The position numbers and the translations under genes were made by a program. Under the pieces are notes generated by a model. The model saw nothing but the letters and a program-made list of their open reading frames with translations. It made no database searches and was not told the origin of the DNA. Below, piece by piece: positions 1 to 9,940 of a stretch of 64,000 nucleotides of DNA (positions are counted from its first letter, which is position 1; the number at the start of each line of letters is the position of its first letter). Origin of the DNA: Typhlomys cinereus (Eukaryota > Chordata > Mammalia > Rodentia > Platacanthomyidae); contig JALPQD010000004.1 in the NCBI GenBank assembly GCA_023101885.1, forward strand, positions 7,159,421-7,223,420, read 5' to 3'.

Positions 1-91
1 AAACACGTGCATAAGTGATGTGCCACTAAACGCACATGCCCCAGGGGACCCAGGACTAAGTCAGAGCCTTGCACGGGCAGATATGCATGCA

Positions 92-285
92 CGTGCTCAC
101 ATACATGCACATACACACACGCGCGCCTGCATGTGGACACATACACACGCGTACATTCACATGCATGCATACGTACACGCATATACATATGCACACACAT
201 GCACGTATCCTTGCACATACACACAGATATACATGCAAACATATGTACACTCATGCATGTGTGCATTCACACATGCACACACATG
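92..285. repeat. CA/ATGC-rich alternating purine-pyrimidine array
   Basis: Degenerate array of CACA, CATA and CATGCA units. ORFs read through it on both strands are rich in His/Thr/Cys or Met/Cys/Val, as expected for translated CA/GT repeats, so no gene is called. Confidence 0.9.
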
Positions 286-404
286 AGGAGAGGAGAGAAT
301 CTCAGGGTCCCTAGAATTCATTTCCCTTGGATACTATACAGTCCAACCTGGCCATGCAGCTGGAGGTTAGTAAGAAATGGAATTTTCAGTATTTTTCTTC
401 TTTC

Positions 405-412
405 TTTCTCTT

Positions 413-461
<49 letters not shown>
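405..461. repeat. (TC)n microsatellite
   Basis: About 20 uninterrupted TC units preceded by a TTTC/TTCTC-rich leader and followed by a short CACA stretch. Confidence 0.95.
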
Positions 462-464
<3 letters not shown>

Positions 465-1060
465 ACACAACACATGCACACACACAATCTTCTCCTCCAG
501 ATGCCTCAATCCTGCAGTCTCTGCCGCAGCCTCCTAAGTGCTGGGTTGTCAGACCAACCTGACTTTCTGTTTCTACACCCCCCCATCCCACCTTTAAAAA
601 AAACCTGCTCTAATCTCCAACTGTGTCCTTACCACTTCTGCTGGCCATCTGACCTGTGTGTTTTTCAGAGACCGCTTTCTAGAGCAAAGAGTTCTGAGCT
701 TATGTCGATCCACCTGAAGCTGCATCTGGTGTTGAGGGGGGCCACGGGGCAGTTCTGGGGACCCCTGGGCCTTCAAGTTCTTTAGCAATGCCTTGCGGGA
801 CGGTTCCCGCTATCTCTGGCCGCCCACTCAGGCCCAAAGTGGGCTTGGACTGGCCAGGGAGTCCTGGGAGGGTCAGACTCGGCCTGGGGGTTCACGACCA
901 CTGACCAGCCCACCCATGGCACGGATCCCTGGTCAGGTCCGGAGTCACGTGCTCAGGACCAGGGCTGTTTTGTGGGTCGCCTCCCTCCCCTGGCCAAGGT
1001 CCCCCCATATGCCCCGGTGTGAACTGCTGGGTGAGCGCGGGTGTGCGGGCGTCTGCAGAG
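462..1060. other. Unique GC-rich DNA, nothing recognised
   Basis: No SINE, exon or motif cluster stands out. ORFs across it lack splice context and codon structure. Confidence 0.5.
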
Positions 1061-1064
1061 CCTC

Positions 1065-1365
1065 GGTAATTCTTTTATCTCCCTCTCACACCCTAGGCAT
1101 TATGAACATTCGTCAAAATAATTGACTTGATGAAATTAGCACTTCCTGCTTTGTGGGCCCAGATAAACTTGGGTGAACATATTGATTTCCCACAAAGAAA
1201 ATGACATGCGCTGGGGCCTAACCCTTTATCTGGCCGGGCCAGGGAATGAGGCAGGAGGGGACGGAGTGGGCAGGAGGGGACAGAGCGGGCCTCGCCGCTG
1301 GAGACGCAGCCATAAGAATTCTTTTTATCTCCCCCTCCACACGAAGACAAGGGAAGATAAGAAGC
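1065..1365. promoter_or_regulatory. Candidate enhancer with five GATA motifs
   Basis: AT-rich island in GC-rich surroundings. WGATAR motifs, on either strand, lie at 1075-1080, 1161-1166, 1226-1231, 1325-1330 and 1355-1360. Two of them sit in near-identical contexts (aattctttttatctcccc type, at about 1068-1095 and 1316-1341), each followed by a CACC-like stretch. The TAATTG/ATTAG-rich block at 1116-1140 adds homeodomain-like sites. Regulatory function and conservation are inferred from motif density only. Confidence 0.4.
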
Positions 1366-1732
1366 CTGCAGAGCGCTGGGCGCTGGGGAGACCCGGGAAG
1401 GCGTGGGATGGGCAGGCCTGGGGGGCTGGGGGGGGCTGATGCAGAAGCCCATGAATTCAGAAGAGGGAGGAGGGGCAGGTGGAAGAAAGCAAGCAAGAAG
1501 GCAGGTGCAGGGGGCAGAGGGGCTGTGGGAGCCGCCACATTTGGGCTCAAGTCCCAGTCCTATCCCTAAAGACAGGAGGAGCAACCATTCCAGCTGGCTG
1601 CCTGCGAAGGACCCAGGGGGTTCCCAAGATGTGGGGTTTTCCATGCTAAAACAGCCCCAAGACGAAGCCCAGGTGGCTGACTACATTCAAGTCCCCATGA
1701 TCTTGAGTGACTTTACTTGGTTGGAATGAGAA

Positions 1733-1760
1733 ACACACACACACACACACACACACACAC
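1733..1760. repeat. (AC)n microsatellite
   Basis: About 14 uninterrupted AC units. Confidence 0.95.
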
Positions 1761-2550
1761 CACGTCTGATGGAGGGAGGGAACCATCCCCTAATGCATCC
1801 AAGCACATGGTGGCAGCCCGAGGGCAAGGCTGCCTCCTCCAAGAAGCCCTCTGGGCCCACTCCAGCCCAAAATTCTCAAAGCTCTGTGTTCCAGAATGCA
1901 GCAGTCTAGGCCAGGCCAGGCAGCGTCAAAAACGTTGGTCTCTTTTAGTCCTTGTTTGGAAATAAGAGGTTCCCCAACCCCCCCTCCACAACCTGGGGGG
2001 AAAATGAGTTACGCTACCAGAATTCCCAAATCTACTTGCTCAAAGGTTCACTGTGGACCAGCCTACAGGAAGCTCCACCCACAGTGAGCTCTGCCCACAG
2101 GCAGCGGCTGAGTCTCCCACGGGCGCTTCTGTTCCTATAGGGTCCCCGCCAGCCTGCAAGTCCCAGGCCTTGTACCTCACTCAGTAGGAGAAGTGACAGT
2201 GTTCAGGCTTGGGGCAGAGTGTCTGCCCCGCCCCCATCCCTCTGGAGACCCGTGGTAGCCAGGCACAACCCGCCCCCCACACACAGGACCTTAACCTGGG
2301 AGACCAGTTTGAGTCCTGCTTTACCTGCTCTGTTCTGTCCAGCGGCCAGCAAGGAGTGGGATATTGGAGACAGGTGGAGTGGAGCAGTGGTAGGAAGCTT
2401 CTAGAAGCAGCCAGCCCGGCTGGACACCAGAGTTACCTTCTGTCGTGTGATCCCAGGGGCGGGCCACAGAAATTCTCTTTGTCTCCCTCTTTCCTGCAAC
2501 GCAGGAGCTATACCAGGATGCAGCGCTTATGAATATTGTAGGGCACAAGT
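1761..2550. other. Unique GC-rich DNA, nothing recognised
   Basis: Moderately GC-rich sequence without a recognisable transposon, RNA or exon. Confidence 0.5.
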
Positions 2551-2755
2551 GGCCAGGGTTGTGGCTGTATTGGGGGAGCGCTCTCCTTGGAAGCGGGAAG
2601 CCCTGGGTTCCATCTCTATCCAGGGACACACGTCTGTAATCCCAGCACTCTGGAGTGGGGACAGAAGGGGGAGAGGTTCAGGGCCATCCTCGGCTACAAA
2701 GAGAGTCTTTGAGGCCAGCCTGGGCTACATGACACCCTGTCTCAAGAAAAGAGGG
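2551..2755 (+). repeat. ID-B1 composite SINE (B4-like)
   Basis: The left part (2551-2625) resembles the ID head: a degraded ggggctgg start, gggagcgctctcc, then ccctgggttc as B box. From about 2630 it continues as B1: tctgtaatcccagcactct, then gaggccagcctgggctacat and ccctgtctcaag at the 3' end. An ID head joined to a B1 body is the B4/ID_B1 organisation known from rodents. The copy is diverged and old. Confidence 0.8.
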
Positions 2756-2974
2756 GTGCGGAAACTAGTGAGTTGATGTTCCTGAGCCACTCAGAACCTG
2801 CCTATTCCCCTTGTCCCCTCGTCAGAGCTGCCCAGTTGCAAGGCAACTGATCCACCAGCCATAGCGGAGGTAATACTGGGAGAGGTCGTCTCCTCCCAGC
2901 AGCCCACCCTGATTGCCACAGTAATCCTCTAGCCTGGCATGCCAAGCTCAAGGTTCCAGCCCCAGAATTGAGTC

Positions 2975-3060
2975 TCAAGAAGCTCAAGAGACCTGGGCCA
3001 GGTGGCACAGCCAGGCAGCCACTGAGTTGGGACCTGAACCAGGTCAGCCTGACACCTGCC
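2975..3060 (-). repeat. MIR fragment, antisense
   Basis: Contains cacagccaggcagccactg followed by gggacctgaaccaggt, matching the reverse complement of the MIR core and B-box region (cacacagctagtaagtggc, gggattcgaacccagg). Confidence 0.55.
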
Positions 3061-3117
3061 CTGTCCCTGTCCTCCTGGAGCCGTCCCCAGGGGCGGACGC
3101 TGCCACATCCCCAGGAA

Positions 3118-3225
3118 TGCAGCTGGTCTGGATTCAAATTCTCCTCTCACCATATCTAAGAGACCCAGTCAGAGACCCTTCATCTCTCCAAATAGTCATT
3201 GTCTAGCCTGCAAAATGAGGCTCCT
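3118..3225 (+). repeat. Possible MIR fragment, sense
   Basis: The path ctggattcaaattct, then cttcatctctccaa, then ctgcaaaatgaggct resembles the MIR B-box region followed by the atctgtaaaatggg motif. It is strongly diverged. Confidence 0.4.
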
Positions 3226-3479
3226 TGAACATGAAAAGAGACTTTTTAAGTGCCCATGGGGAAGGGGAGGTTGAGGCAGGCAGTGGGCAGAGCTGGGGGG
3301 GGGGGCAGCCTCTGGTCTTGGTTAGAGAGTTGGGGCTCCACCAGGCCCGGAGCAGCCTCTGTGAGCAGCTCCCAGCAGCCTGCCTCAGCTGCTCAGGATA
3401 TTTCCACGGTGCTGCGTGGCAGCTCCACACCCACCCTGGCCATTTCCCACTCGGTGCCCGGGCCTCGTGTCCCAACGGG

Positions 3480-3605
3480 GGGCCGGGGGGCTTCAGCTAA
3501 TTGCAAATCATTCCCGGGGCTCCCCGCCGTTCGGCTAAATTCACTGGAACTAATGTATCCTGAAACAAATTTCACAGAAGAGCAGGGCAATTACATGATG
3601 CTTAG
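3480..3605. promoter_or_regulatory. Candidate conserved non-coding element
   Basis: AT-rich island with cagctaattgcaaatcattc (TAATTG plus the octamer-like half site ATGCAAAT on the reverse strand), cggctaaattcactgg and gcaattacatgatgc. It sits in C/G-rich surroundings and ends at a C run. No alignment was possible. Confidence 0.35.
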
Positions 3606-3834
3606 TTCCCCCCCCCCAACGCCTCCCTCACGTCCCCCACCCGAGGCTCAGGGCCAGAGCAGAAGTTTCCGCTGAGGGGGCAGCGCACCCCTCCATCCCA
3701 CCTCTAAACCCCACCCAATCTGTCCCCCCATCCCTTGACCCTCAATTCTTGTCACCATCATCATGGTACCCAGCACACCCCTTGCCGCTCCCAGAACCCC
3801 CATCCCTGAAACCACAAGGCGACTCAATGTCATG

Positions 3835-4065
3835 ACCAAAACACTGGCTCTGAACTTAGGCCAATTTGGATTCGAATCCCAGCATCGGCACTTACTCGCT
3901 GTGGGTCCTTAGGAAATCGCTTAACCTCTCTGAGCCACTGTTTTCTGATCCCTACAGCAAAGGTGCTGGACTCGGGCTGTTGTGAGGATGCTGTGGAAAA
4001 ACGCAGGTGACATGTTTACTATGGAGGGGGGTCCAGCACATAGTAGGTCCTCAGTAAAAAAAATC
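3835..4065 (+). repeat. MIR SINE, nearly full length
   Basis: Sense MIR is visible in order: ttggattcgaatccc (B box), gcacttactcgctgtg, cttaacctctctgagcc, tgttgtgaggatg, and the 3' end agcacatagtaggtcctcag. This ancient mammalian tRNA-derived SINE is about 230 bp here, close to the full family length. Confidence 0.9.
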
Positions 4066-4468
4066 AATACTTCCAAACTCAGGCACAAAGACCACCCTAA
4101 TCTCAGGCAAGGTGCTCATAAGACCCCTGTGCTCGCTGCTCACCCCACAGCACAGTCTTCTCCCAGGGTCCCTATCAAAAAGGAAGATGGTCCCCTTCTG
4201 CCACATGTGGCCAGCATTTCCCAGAAACCTCTGTTTTGTGGTCATCTTCCTGCTCTGGATTGGCTCAAATCCATCCATGTTGCCAAGACATGGCTGACTA
4301 AGCTTTGTGGTTGTCATGGGGACAGGCTCAGCCCTGCACTGAGCCCTGTCATGGAATGGGGGGAGACCACTCCTATCCTAGCACACAAGACAGCCTGCAA
4401 TACAAAGTGGCATTCTCACATGTGCACGCTTAACTAGATGTTAACTCAGAAGCACCAAGTTCTGAGGA

Positions 4469-4491
4469 CTGATTTAAATTATTTTATTTTG

Positions 4492-4528
<37 letters not shown>

Positions 4529-4742
4529 GTGACAGGGCACTGTGTGTGCCTCTGGAGGCCCAAGGGAGACAATGGAATCATCCTGGGAGTTCCCAGACTC
4601 CACCTTCCAGAGCTGGAAGTGCAGGCCACTCCCATTTCTTCGGGTTTTGTTTTGTTTTGTTTTGTTTTGGGTTTGTGTACTTGTGTGCCCTCTAGGGATC
4701 TGAACTCAGAACTCAGGTCCTGCTTGTGAGGCTGATTTAAAT
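4469..4742 (-). repeat. Lineage-specific tRNA-derived SINE, family A, with TSD
   Basis: Antisense copy, about 4480-4731: the (CA)n end reads as (GT)n at 4493-4532, then the body tgcctctggaggcccaag, aatcatcctgggagttccc and tctgaactcagaactcagg (B-box side). It is bounded by a perfect 11-bp duplication, ctgatttaaat, at 4469-4479 and 4732-4742. The antisense tRNA-like head is truncated. A short (GTTTT)n lies inside at about 4643-4670. Confidence 0.8.
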
Positions 4743-4860
4743 AAAGTCTGCTGAGCTCCTTCCACGCCCAAGGCCCTTGGTAAGGAATGGAGAAGCTATC
4801 TCATGCTGGAAAAGCCAGGTGACAACAAGCTGCTCTGAAACTCAGTGTTTCAGAAAGAGC

Positions 4861-5088
4861 AGGAAGGAGAAGAAAAGGGAAAAAGGAAGAAGAAAGGAAG
4901 GGAGGGAGGGAGGGAGGGAGAAAGGAAGGAAGGAAGGAAGGAAGGAAGGAAGGAAGGAAGGAAGGAAGGAAGGAAGGAAGGAAGGAAGGAAGGGGAGAAA
5001 AAAATAGGAAGAAAGGGAAGGGAAGGAAGAAAAAAGATGAAGGAAGGAAGAAAGGAAGGAGGGAGAGAGAGAGGAAGAGAGAGAGAGG
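4861..5088. repeat. Polypurine tract with (GGAA)n core
   Basis: A strand of only A and G over more than 150 bases, with about 17 perfect GGAA units at roughly 4921-4992 and GGGA, GAAA and GAGA variants around them. The GGAA core is the ETS-family half site; tandem GGAA arrays can act as ETS binding platforms. No role is shown here. Confidence 0.95.
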
Positions 5089-5403
5089 CACCTGAAGCCA
5101 GCCAGCCTCCACATGGGTCTGCCCCTCCCTTCCCTTCTCCCTCACGCCCTGCGCTGGTCATCCCGAGTCCCCCAGTGTCTCCTCCATCCAGTGGGTGTCC
5201 TAGGGCGAGAGAGCCCAGCAAATCCCTACACGGACAAGAGTCCTGTCCGAGACCCCACCTGCCCTGGGCTCAGCAGTATCAGCCATAACGACAACACACA
5301 AAAAAGTGGGGAGTCGTGGGGGGGTGCGGCAGTGGCGCGAGCCAATTACAGAGACTGAGGCAGGGTGTTCTCACCTCCCAGCTATGAACGGTTGGCTTGG
5401 ATC

Positions 5404-5465
5404 AGGGAGACACGTGGGTCTTGGCTATATTAGAAAGGATCAGGTAGAGACCCACGTGTCTCCCT
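5404..5465. repeat. Perfect 18-bp inverted repeat with two CACGTG E-boxes
   Basis: Left arm agggagacacgtgggtct at 5404-5421; right arm agacccacgtgtctccct at 5448-5465. The arms are exact reverse complements separated by 26 bases. Each arm contains the palindromic E-box CACGTG. The transcript could fold as an 18-bp stem. No known hairpin element is recognised. Confidence 0.85.
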
Positions 5466-5639
5466 CAACCTCCCACCGGACCTATGGAGAACTAGAAACC
5501 TTGGGGCTGGGGCTCCTGGCCAAGGCTCAGCAGGAATCGGGGTCTGGATTGTCCCATTGCAGTGTAGGGGGACAGTTTGGCTTGGCAAACCTCCACAGTC
5601 CCACACCCCAGAACAGGCTGTGACAGTAAACCCCTCTGC

Positions 5640-5942
5640 AGATATGTCTTGTGTGTGTGTTTATGTGTGTATATGTGTGTGATCATGTGCTCTGCACGTG
5701 GAGGTCAGAGGTCAACACTGGGGGGTGACTTTCCTTCATTGCTCTCGACCTTATATTTGGCACGGCACCCCTCTCCCAGCCTGGAGCTCACTGATTGGCT
5801 ATACTGGCTGGCTAGTGAATTCTGGGGATCTGCCTGCCTGGGTCTCCACAGTGCTGGGGCTTTTTGAGGGTGCTGGGGATCAAACTCAGGGTCTTATGCC
5901 TGCATGACAGGCTCTTTATCCACTGGCCAGTGTCCCAGCCCC
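5640..5942 (-). repeat. B4A-like SINE, antisense
   Basis: Order as in antisense rodent B4A: GT-rich start, acgtggaggtcagaggtcaa, ggagctcactgattggctat, atctgcctgcctgggtctcc, then the ID end ggggatcaaactcagggtct and the reverse of the ID head at tgtcccagcccc. It is nearly full length. Confidence 0.85.
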
Positions 5943-6030
5943 CACCTGTGTATTTCTATGCCATGTGTACATGTATATGAATGGAAGTATCTGTAGGAAC
6001 TGCTATATGGGAACCAAATTTACAGAATCT

Positions 6031-6032
6031 TT

Positions 6033-6079
<47 letters not shown>

Positions 6080-6310
6080 ATCCCTGTGTTTGTTTTGCAT
6101 ATGGGTTGGATGTCCCTGTGCGTTCAGACATGTGTACCAGAGGACACTTCAGTGTATGTGCCTGCGGAAGCCCAAGGGTGACATCGGGAATCATCCTGGA
6201 TTGCTCTTCTTCCTTACTGCTTTGCTCTGGGGTTTCCCAGGCTCCGCCTTCCAGGGCCAGAAGTGCAGGCCGCCACCATATCCATCTGAGCTTTAACCCC
6301 TGAGCCCTCT
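6031..6310 (-). repeat. Lineage-specific SINE, family A, antisense
   Basis: (GT)n at 6031-6080, then tgtgcctgcggaagcccaag, gggaatcatcctggattgct, ggggtttcccaggctccgcc and the end tttaacccctgagccctctc, the reverse of the tRNA-like head. The middle part with ctgaactcagg is shortened. Confidence 0.85.
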
Positions 6311-7230
6311 CCTTAGTCCAGATACCACCCACCTGACTGTGCGACTTGGCCGAGGTCTGTGGAATCCGCGGGCCTCAGTTTCTCACCTGGAAAGCAAAGG
6401 CCACATCCGTAGCTGCTTCTGCTTGCTCCAAGGCCATGGGATAAATGTCCCAGAACATGGCCGTCCTGACTGAAGAGAGGAGGGGTCTTCCAGTGATCAC
6501 CATGGGTGGTCATCCCTGCCCTCCCAGACGACCGACCACAGTCCTGGGAGTCGGGGGCCTCTGGTCAAGTGGCCCATGACCCTGGGTGGGCGGCCTGCAT
6601 GACCCTTCTCCATCTGAAGCAGAGATCTACTCACTGCCTGGAGGTGAGCGTGTATGCGACTGTGTGACTGTGTGGACGTGTGTCTATGCGTGCACACATG
6701 TCCTCCGTGCTCAGGAACACACTTCCCACACGACACCAGATCACACCAAGAGAGACTGCCACAAGGTCCAGAAACCACTGGCTCTAGGGAGCTCCCCCCT
6801 GACCGCTCCCTTGATCTCCTTCCCTGACCCCTCCCCTGGGTCAGGGAAGGACTCGGGGGCTGACTATGGGAGGGGCTGTGTTCAGGAGGGCTCTTGGGGA
6901 GGGGTCTCTGTGCAGGGTCTGTGTGCAGGAGGGTGGCCGGTGTGCTGCAGGGGCTTCACCAGGCAGCAACCCTGCGTCCACAGCCACAGCGGCAGTGACA
7001 CACGGGGCTCAGAGGAGGAGACAAAGTGACAGAGGCCATCGGAGCTGGAGACAGCCCGGGGAACGGGAGACAGGCAAAGGCAGCAGAAGCTGAGCGGGAC
7101 AAGGGGACAAAGGGGAAGGGACAGACGGACGGATGGTCAGAGGCGGCTGAACAGAGACCTGAAGGCTGAGCTGGGTTCACTCCAGGGTGTCCTCCTGCCT
7201 CTGGCCGCCTCAAGCCACGCAGGTCCAGCC
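6311..7230. other. Unique GC-rich DNA, nothing recognised
   Basis: No transposon or exon recognised. A purine-rich stretch with GGGACA-like units lies at about 7030-7140. Confidence 0.5.
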
Positions 7231-7239
7231 GCACCTCCC

Positions 7240-7410
7240 ATCATGAACACCTCTCTGTATCCCACCAGCTTGTACCCCATCCTTGTCCTTGTACCCTCCC
7301 CAACCTGCACCTATGTCCACCAGCCTGCACCCCATCCTGGCCCTGTATCCCCCTAGCCTGTACCCCCCTTCAGTCTCTGTCTCTTTGCAGTCCCACCGAC
7401 CTGCACCCCA
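7240..7410. repeat. Degenerate minisatellite, tgtacccc(cat)cctg type
   Basis: Recurring ctgtacccc/ctgcaccccatcctgg units, partly degraded, about 30-50 bp apart. The proline/tyrosine-rich ORF across it only reflects this periodicity. Confidence 0.6.
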
Positions 7411-7499
7411 GGTCTCCAGCCCCCCCCATCTTAACAGCATCCCCTCCGCTCCCCATTATCCCCCCCAGCCCCAATTCTTCCGAACATGGCAGGGGATCC

Positions 7500-7700
7500 T
7501 GGTGCCTTTGTGACCAGCCCCGAAGTGCGTGGCGACAAAGAAGGGGTGACTGGGTTAATTCGCGCGCGGAGGTGGGCTGCGCGGGCGGGCGCCAGGCGGA
7601 ACAATGCGGGCGGGCGGCTTTGAGAGCGGCCATTGTGCGCGTGTGAACCACGAAATCTGTTGGCGGCGCCCAGATGCACACGAACCCCCTGGCGCCCCAC
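7500..7700. promoter_or_regulatory. Small CpG-rich block with facing SOX-like motifs
   Basis: Local CpG density is clearly above the surroundings (gcgcgcgg, ggcgggcgcc, tggcggcgcc). acaatg at 7601-7606 and cattgt at 7631-7636 are SOX core motifs in inverted orientation with 30-bp spacing. A short CpG island or regulatory element is inferred; no TATA box or splice donor was identified. Confidence 0.4.
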
Positions 7701-8460
7701 GCAGTTTAACCCCCTCCCGCCCTCGGGCTGGCCTTGAACTCCCCACAGGACGCAGGACGTGTCAGGTGCAACGGGCCCCGAGGTCACGGTACCGCCCCTG
7801 ACCTGCCTGCCGTGACGGCGACCTTCTCTCAACCTTCCTCCTCTTCTGAAAAGCAGGGTCCAATTCACAGCCTGATCCCTTCCAAGGTGCTCACGGAGAG
7901 TTAGGACCCCCGGCAGCTTCTGCAGCACCTCAAAGCAGCCAGGATCAGAGGTACGGGCTCTGCAGGATGGGCTGTGTGTCCTCAGGGGAATGGCCTACCT
8001 TACCCTCTCTGGCATCCTTGCTGGGCAGCTTACCTGACTTGGAAGGCCTACTGGGTACTGCAGACTGTGCCATCTGGCCTGTGCACCCCACAGTGGCATC
8101 CACTGAGCTGTCCTGATCTTAGAGATGTGCTCCCCAGAGCAAAACATTTCCTGGACATGGTTCATACAGCCAACGCTTACTGAACCCCGCCATCCTGCTC
8201 TAGCACCTCCATTGTTCACCCGTAAAATGAAGCCATCTTTCCATACCTCTGGGCATCGTGAACTCCCTGACTCCCTTCTAGAAGCTTCCAGGCTGGACCC
8301 TGACAGATGTGGGCACCTTGTGTCTTTCCCCTTCCATCTCTGTCCCCAAGTGGGGATGGGGGAGATAGTATATTCCAGACCGTCCTAGAACTTACTGTGT
8401 GGTTCAGGGGGACCTGAATTTCTAATCCTCCTGCCCCCATTCACATGTCCAACCCCCCCT
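7701..8460. other. Unique DNA, little recognised
   Basis: A short B1-like remnant (ggctggccttgaactcccc) occurs at about 7728-7746. The rest shows no repeat or exon that I recognise. Confidence 0.45.
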
Positions 8461-8463
8461 CCA

Positions 8464-8464
<1 letters not shown>

Positions 8465-8510
<46 letters not shown>
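8465..8510. repeat. (CA)n microsatellite
   Basis: More than 20 CA units. Confidence 0.95.
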
Positions 8511-8511
<1 letters not shown>

Positions 8512-8544
8512 GCCATGGGGAATTATAACCAAGGGTCAGCATGC

Positions 8545-8613
8545 TCAGCCACGTGTAGGGGATGGTACCCAGCACCTCAGGCAAGCGGCACTCTACCCAC
8601 CGAGACACACACC
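8545..8613 (-). repeat. ID-like SINE, antisense
   Basis: ggggatggtacccagcacct then aagcggcactctacccaccg match the reverse complement of the ID element B box and A box (gtagagcgcttgcc, ggttcggtcccc). Confidence 0.65.
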
Positions 8614-9061
8614 CTTCATCTCTCACCTGCTGAAGTCTGAAAACCCCTTTCCCACAGGAGGGACAAAGCCAAGTTTGGGGGCTTCCTGACACATCGCTCT
8701 TTTCCATGCAGAAGGTGGGTGGGGCTCTGGAGGGCCCGCAGAGTGCGGGAGGAAGGAGGGAGCAGCCGGGACCAGGAGGTGCCCATGGGGGCCCGCAGCG
8801 GCACAGATGGGGTGGCTCTGGGCCGGGGGGCAAGGGGCAGCTGTGGCCTCTGCTGTCTCGTTATCTCTGCATTGTCTGGGGGCCCTTCTGTCACCTCCTC
8901 TAGCCTCCGCCCCAGAGGGAGCCTGAGATGGGTTTTCTCAGGCCTCTGTGTGTGTGTGTGTGGTGGGGGGAGTGGGAAGGTGGGGGCCATAGGAGGGGGG
9001 CAGGAGAGAAGGAGGGAGGGTGGAGAGGCCAGGAGGGGGGTGTCAAAGTCTATAAGTCACG

Positions 9062-9215
9062 GCCCACTGCGCTGCTGTTTAACACACTTCTCCGATCAGT
9101 TGTCAGTGAAACCGTTAATTAATTAGGTAATCCTGCGATGAAGTGGATTCTAAATGGCTCCCCCCTCCCAGCCTCCCATTTAGATAATTGCTGCTGAGGG
9201 ATCTTTTGTGAGAGT
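9062..9215. promoter_or_regulatory. Candidate conserved element with TAATTA cluster
   Basis: gaaaccgttaattaattagg at about 9109-9127 gives overlapping TAATTA homeodomain sites. It is followed by ttctaaatggctcc and tttagataattgctgctg. AT-rich between GC-rich flanks. Inferred from composition. Confidence 0.4.
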
Positions 9216-9329
9216 CATTTTTTCCAACAGGGATGGTCCTGGAACACGCAGGGAGATGAATGGAAAGGCGGGGTCAGTCACTGTGCCGGCCCCCAGTGTC
9301 CTGTGAAGGGAGGCGGGGTGGAGAGGGAC

Positions 9330-9425
9330 ATTGAACCAGGGTCTCCCTGCAGCTCAGGCTAGCCTCGAACTTGCTGTATAGCAGAGGGCGGTTCTCCTGT
9401 CTCTGCCCCAAGTGCTAGGACCACT
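9330..9425 (-). repeat. B1 SINE, antisense
   Basis: agggtctccctgcagctcag, gctagcctcgaacttgctgt, then cctgtctctgccccaagtgc match the antisense B1 body. Confidence 0.75.
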
Positions 9426-9595
9426 AGAGTCTGCCACCTCTTGGGTTTTGGGGAATTAAAAAAAACTGGAGTAGGAGGATGTGTGTTGCAGATGGGGTGA
9501 GGGGTGGCGGGGGGACCTGGGCTCTGGTGCTGGGAGCTTGTTTTCCATCCATGGTGCTTTGTGATATAGGCAGGTCTTCTTGGGCAGGGTCGGAA

Positions 9596-9940
9596 ATAAT
9601 ATTCATAAGCATGATGGTGGATGATAGTGATGATGGTGATGAATATGAGGATGAGATGATGGTGGTGAGGATGATGATGGAGGCGATGAAGAAGATGATG
9701 ATGATGGAGGTGAGGATGATAGTGGTGGTTATAAAGATGATGATGGTGACTGCGATGATGGTGATGATGGTGGTGAGGATGATAGTGGTGGTAAGGATAA
9801 TGGTGGTGATAAAGATGCTGATGGTGGTGATGAGGATGATGATGGAGGTGATGGTGATGAAGATGATGGTGGTGGTGATGAGGATGATGATGATGATGAT
9901 GGAGGTGATGGTAATGATGGTGGTGATGGGACCAGGCCAT
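9596..9940. repeat. GAT/GGT trinucleotide array
   Basis: About 345 bp of GATGATGGT, GAGGATGAT and GGAGGTGAT permutations with strong three-base periodicity, so all frames stay open. The minus-strand reading gives His-rich and Ile/Thr-rich ORFs and the plus strand a Met/Asp/Val-rich one. These are repeat artefacts. Confidence 0.9.
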
